Shown piece by piece: positions 63,771 to 64,000 of a DNA stretch of 64,000 nucleotides; the stretch's first letter is position 1; each line of letters starts with the position of its first letter. The stretch is taken from contig NZ_JAKIKT010000001.1 in NCBI RefSeq assembly GCF_023349125.1, forward strand, positions 682,001-746,000, written 5' to 3'. The notes under the pieces were generated by a model. The model ran no database searches. It was not told the DNA's origin and worked only from the letters and a program-made list of their open reading frames with translations. This stretch comes from Shewanella corallii. Its GTDB lineage: Bacteria > Pseudomonadota > Gammaproteobacteria > Enterobacterales > Shewanellaceae. Position numbers and translations under genes: made by a program.

Positions 63771-64000
63771 TCACTTCGCTGCATGCGGATTGCGAGTATC
63801 CATGCCCTCAGGCAGGTTACGCAGCAAAATACCCGCATTCAAATCCAGATCTGCAGGGACTGGCATATACACAGTGTGACCACTGCCTAAACCTGCTTCC
63901 ACTGCTTCACCTTTACGGTTCTCCAGTGACTCCAGGGTCAGATTGATGTTGCCCTGTGGGGTCATCATCTCCAGGCTGTCGCCAACCAGGAACTTGTTCT
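63771..64000 (-). CDS. trhP: tRNA 5-hydroxyuridine modification protein TrhP/YegQ, C-terminal end (partial)
   Basis: The window ends inside this minus-strand gene; only about 75 C-terminal residues are visible. They read NKFLVGDSLEMMTPQGNINLTLE then GHTVYMPVPADLDLNAGILLRNL, matching the C-terminal domain of the U32-peptidase-like protein YegQ/TrhP. TrhP is an iron-sulfur enzyme that makes 5-hydroxyuridine in tRNA using prephenate. The catalytic part lies outside the window. Judged from the C-terminal domain only, a related U32 protein cannot be excluded. Confidence 0.75.
   Translation of the reverse strand, partial: NKFLVGDSLEMMTPQGNINLTLESLENRKGEAVEAGLGSGHTVYMPVPADLDLNAGILLRNLPEGMDTRNPHAAK

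Overview
The window looks like chromosome from a gammaproteobacterium of the Alteromonadales, most probably a Shewanella-like marine or brackish species. This is inferred from gene content: NosP/NahK, MipA-DUF3019-RstAB, OFA, POT, BCCT, AGCS and PutP transporters, YfhL and TrhP, and a GlyGly-CTERM lipoprotein. A base composition near 50-53% GC fits. No 16S rRNA is present, so the genus is not proven.

Layout. 1-4.8 kb: end of a NosP-like FIST protein, its NahK-type hybrid histidine kinase, a LuxR-type response regulator and a porin. 5.1-8.4 kb (minus): mipA-like, DUF3019, rstA and rstB as an overlapping operon, then glnD. 11.4-15.9 kb: TPR membrane protein, OFA-family MFS carrier, two small membrane proteins, RsuA-type pseudouridine synthase. 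16-18.5 kb: TPP riboswitch and thiDME salvage operon. 18.5-31.9 kb: GAF-GGDEF protein, POT transporter, chemoreceptor, methyltransferase, BCCT transporter, PEBP-like protein, YfhL ferredoxin, GlyGly-CTERM lipoprotein and a large DUF2339 membrane protein. 31.9-45.7 kb: more accessory, with a 266-bp inverted-repeat element, two copies of a structured RNA-like sequence, an AGCS symporter, an S9 peptidase, a beta-barrel protein overlapping a small gene on the other strand, a PKD/MAM metalloprotease and several small membrane or secreted proteins. 45.8-50.7 kb: putP, a LysR regulator divergent from a frameshifted pirin, and a DMT transporter. 51-57 kb: DUF2799 lipoprotein, a tandem pair of recently duplicated propeller-like proteins, a lipoprotein and an amidohydrolase. 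57.3-59.3 kb: purine permease and single-domain globin. 59.3-63.7 kb: an island-like stretch with hairpin-rich non-coding DNA on both sides of an AT-rich three-gene cassette (HATPase, STAS-like DUF4325, membrane protein). The window ends inside trhP.

How genes work together. NosP-NahK should form a nitric-oxide/heme-responsive phosphorelay. MipA/DUF3019/RstAB looks like an envelope-sensing system encoded with its own outputs. thiDME salvages thiamin precursors under TPP control. Many of the remaining genes move peptides, amino acids, betaines, proline, purines and organic anions, as expected for a peptide-using marine heterotroph.

Most promising for new biology: (1) two copies (33651-33862 and 36573-36789) of a sequence with an invariant 30-nt core, conserved nested helices, a possible loop-upstream pseudoknot and a terminator; (2) the AT-rich HATPase/STAS-like/membrane cassette; (3) runs of perfect mini-hairpins, many with GNA triloops, beside that cassette; (4) the tandem propeller-like genes.
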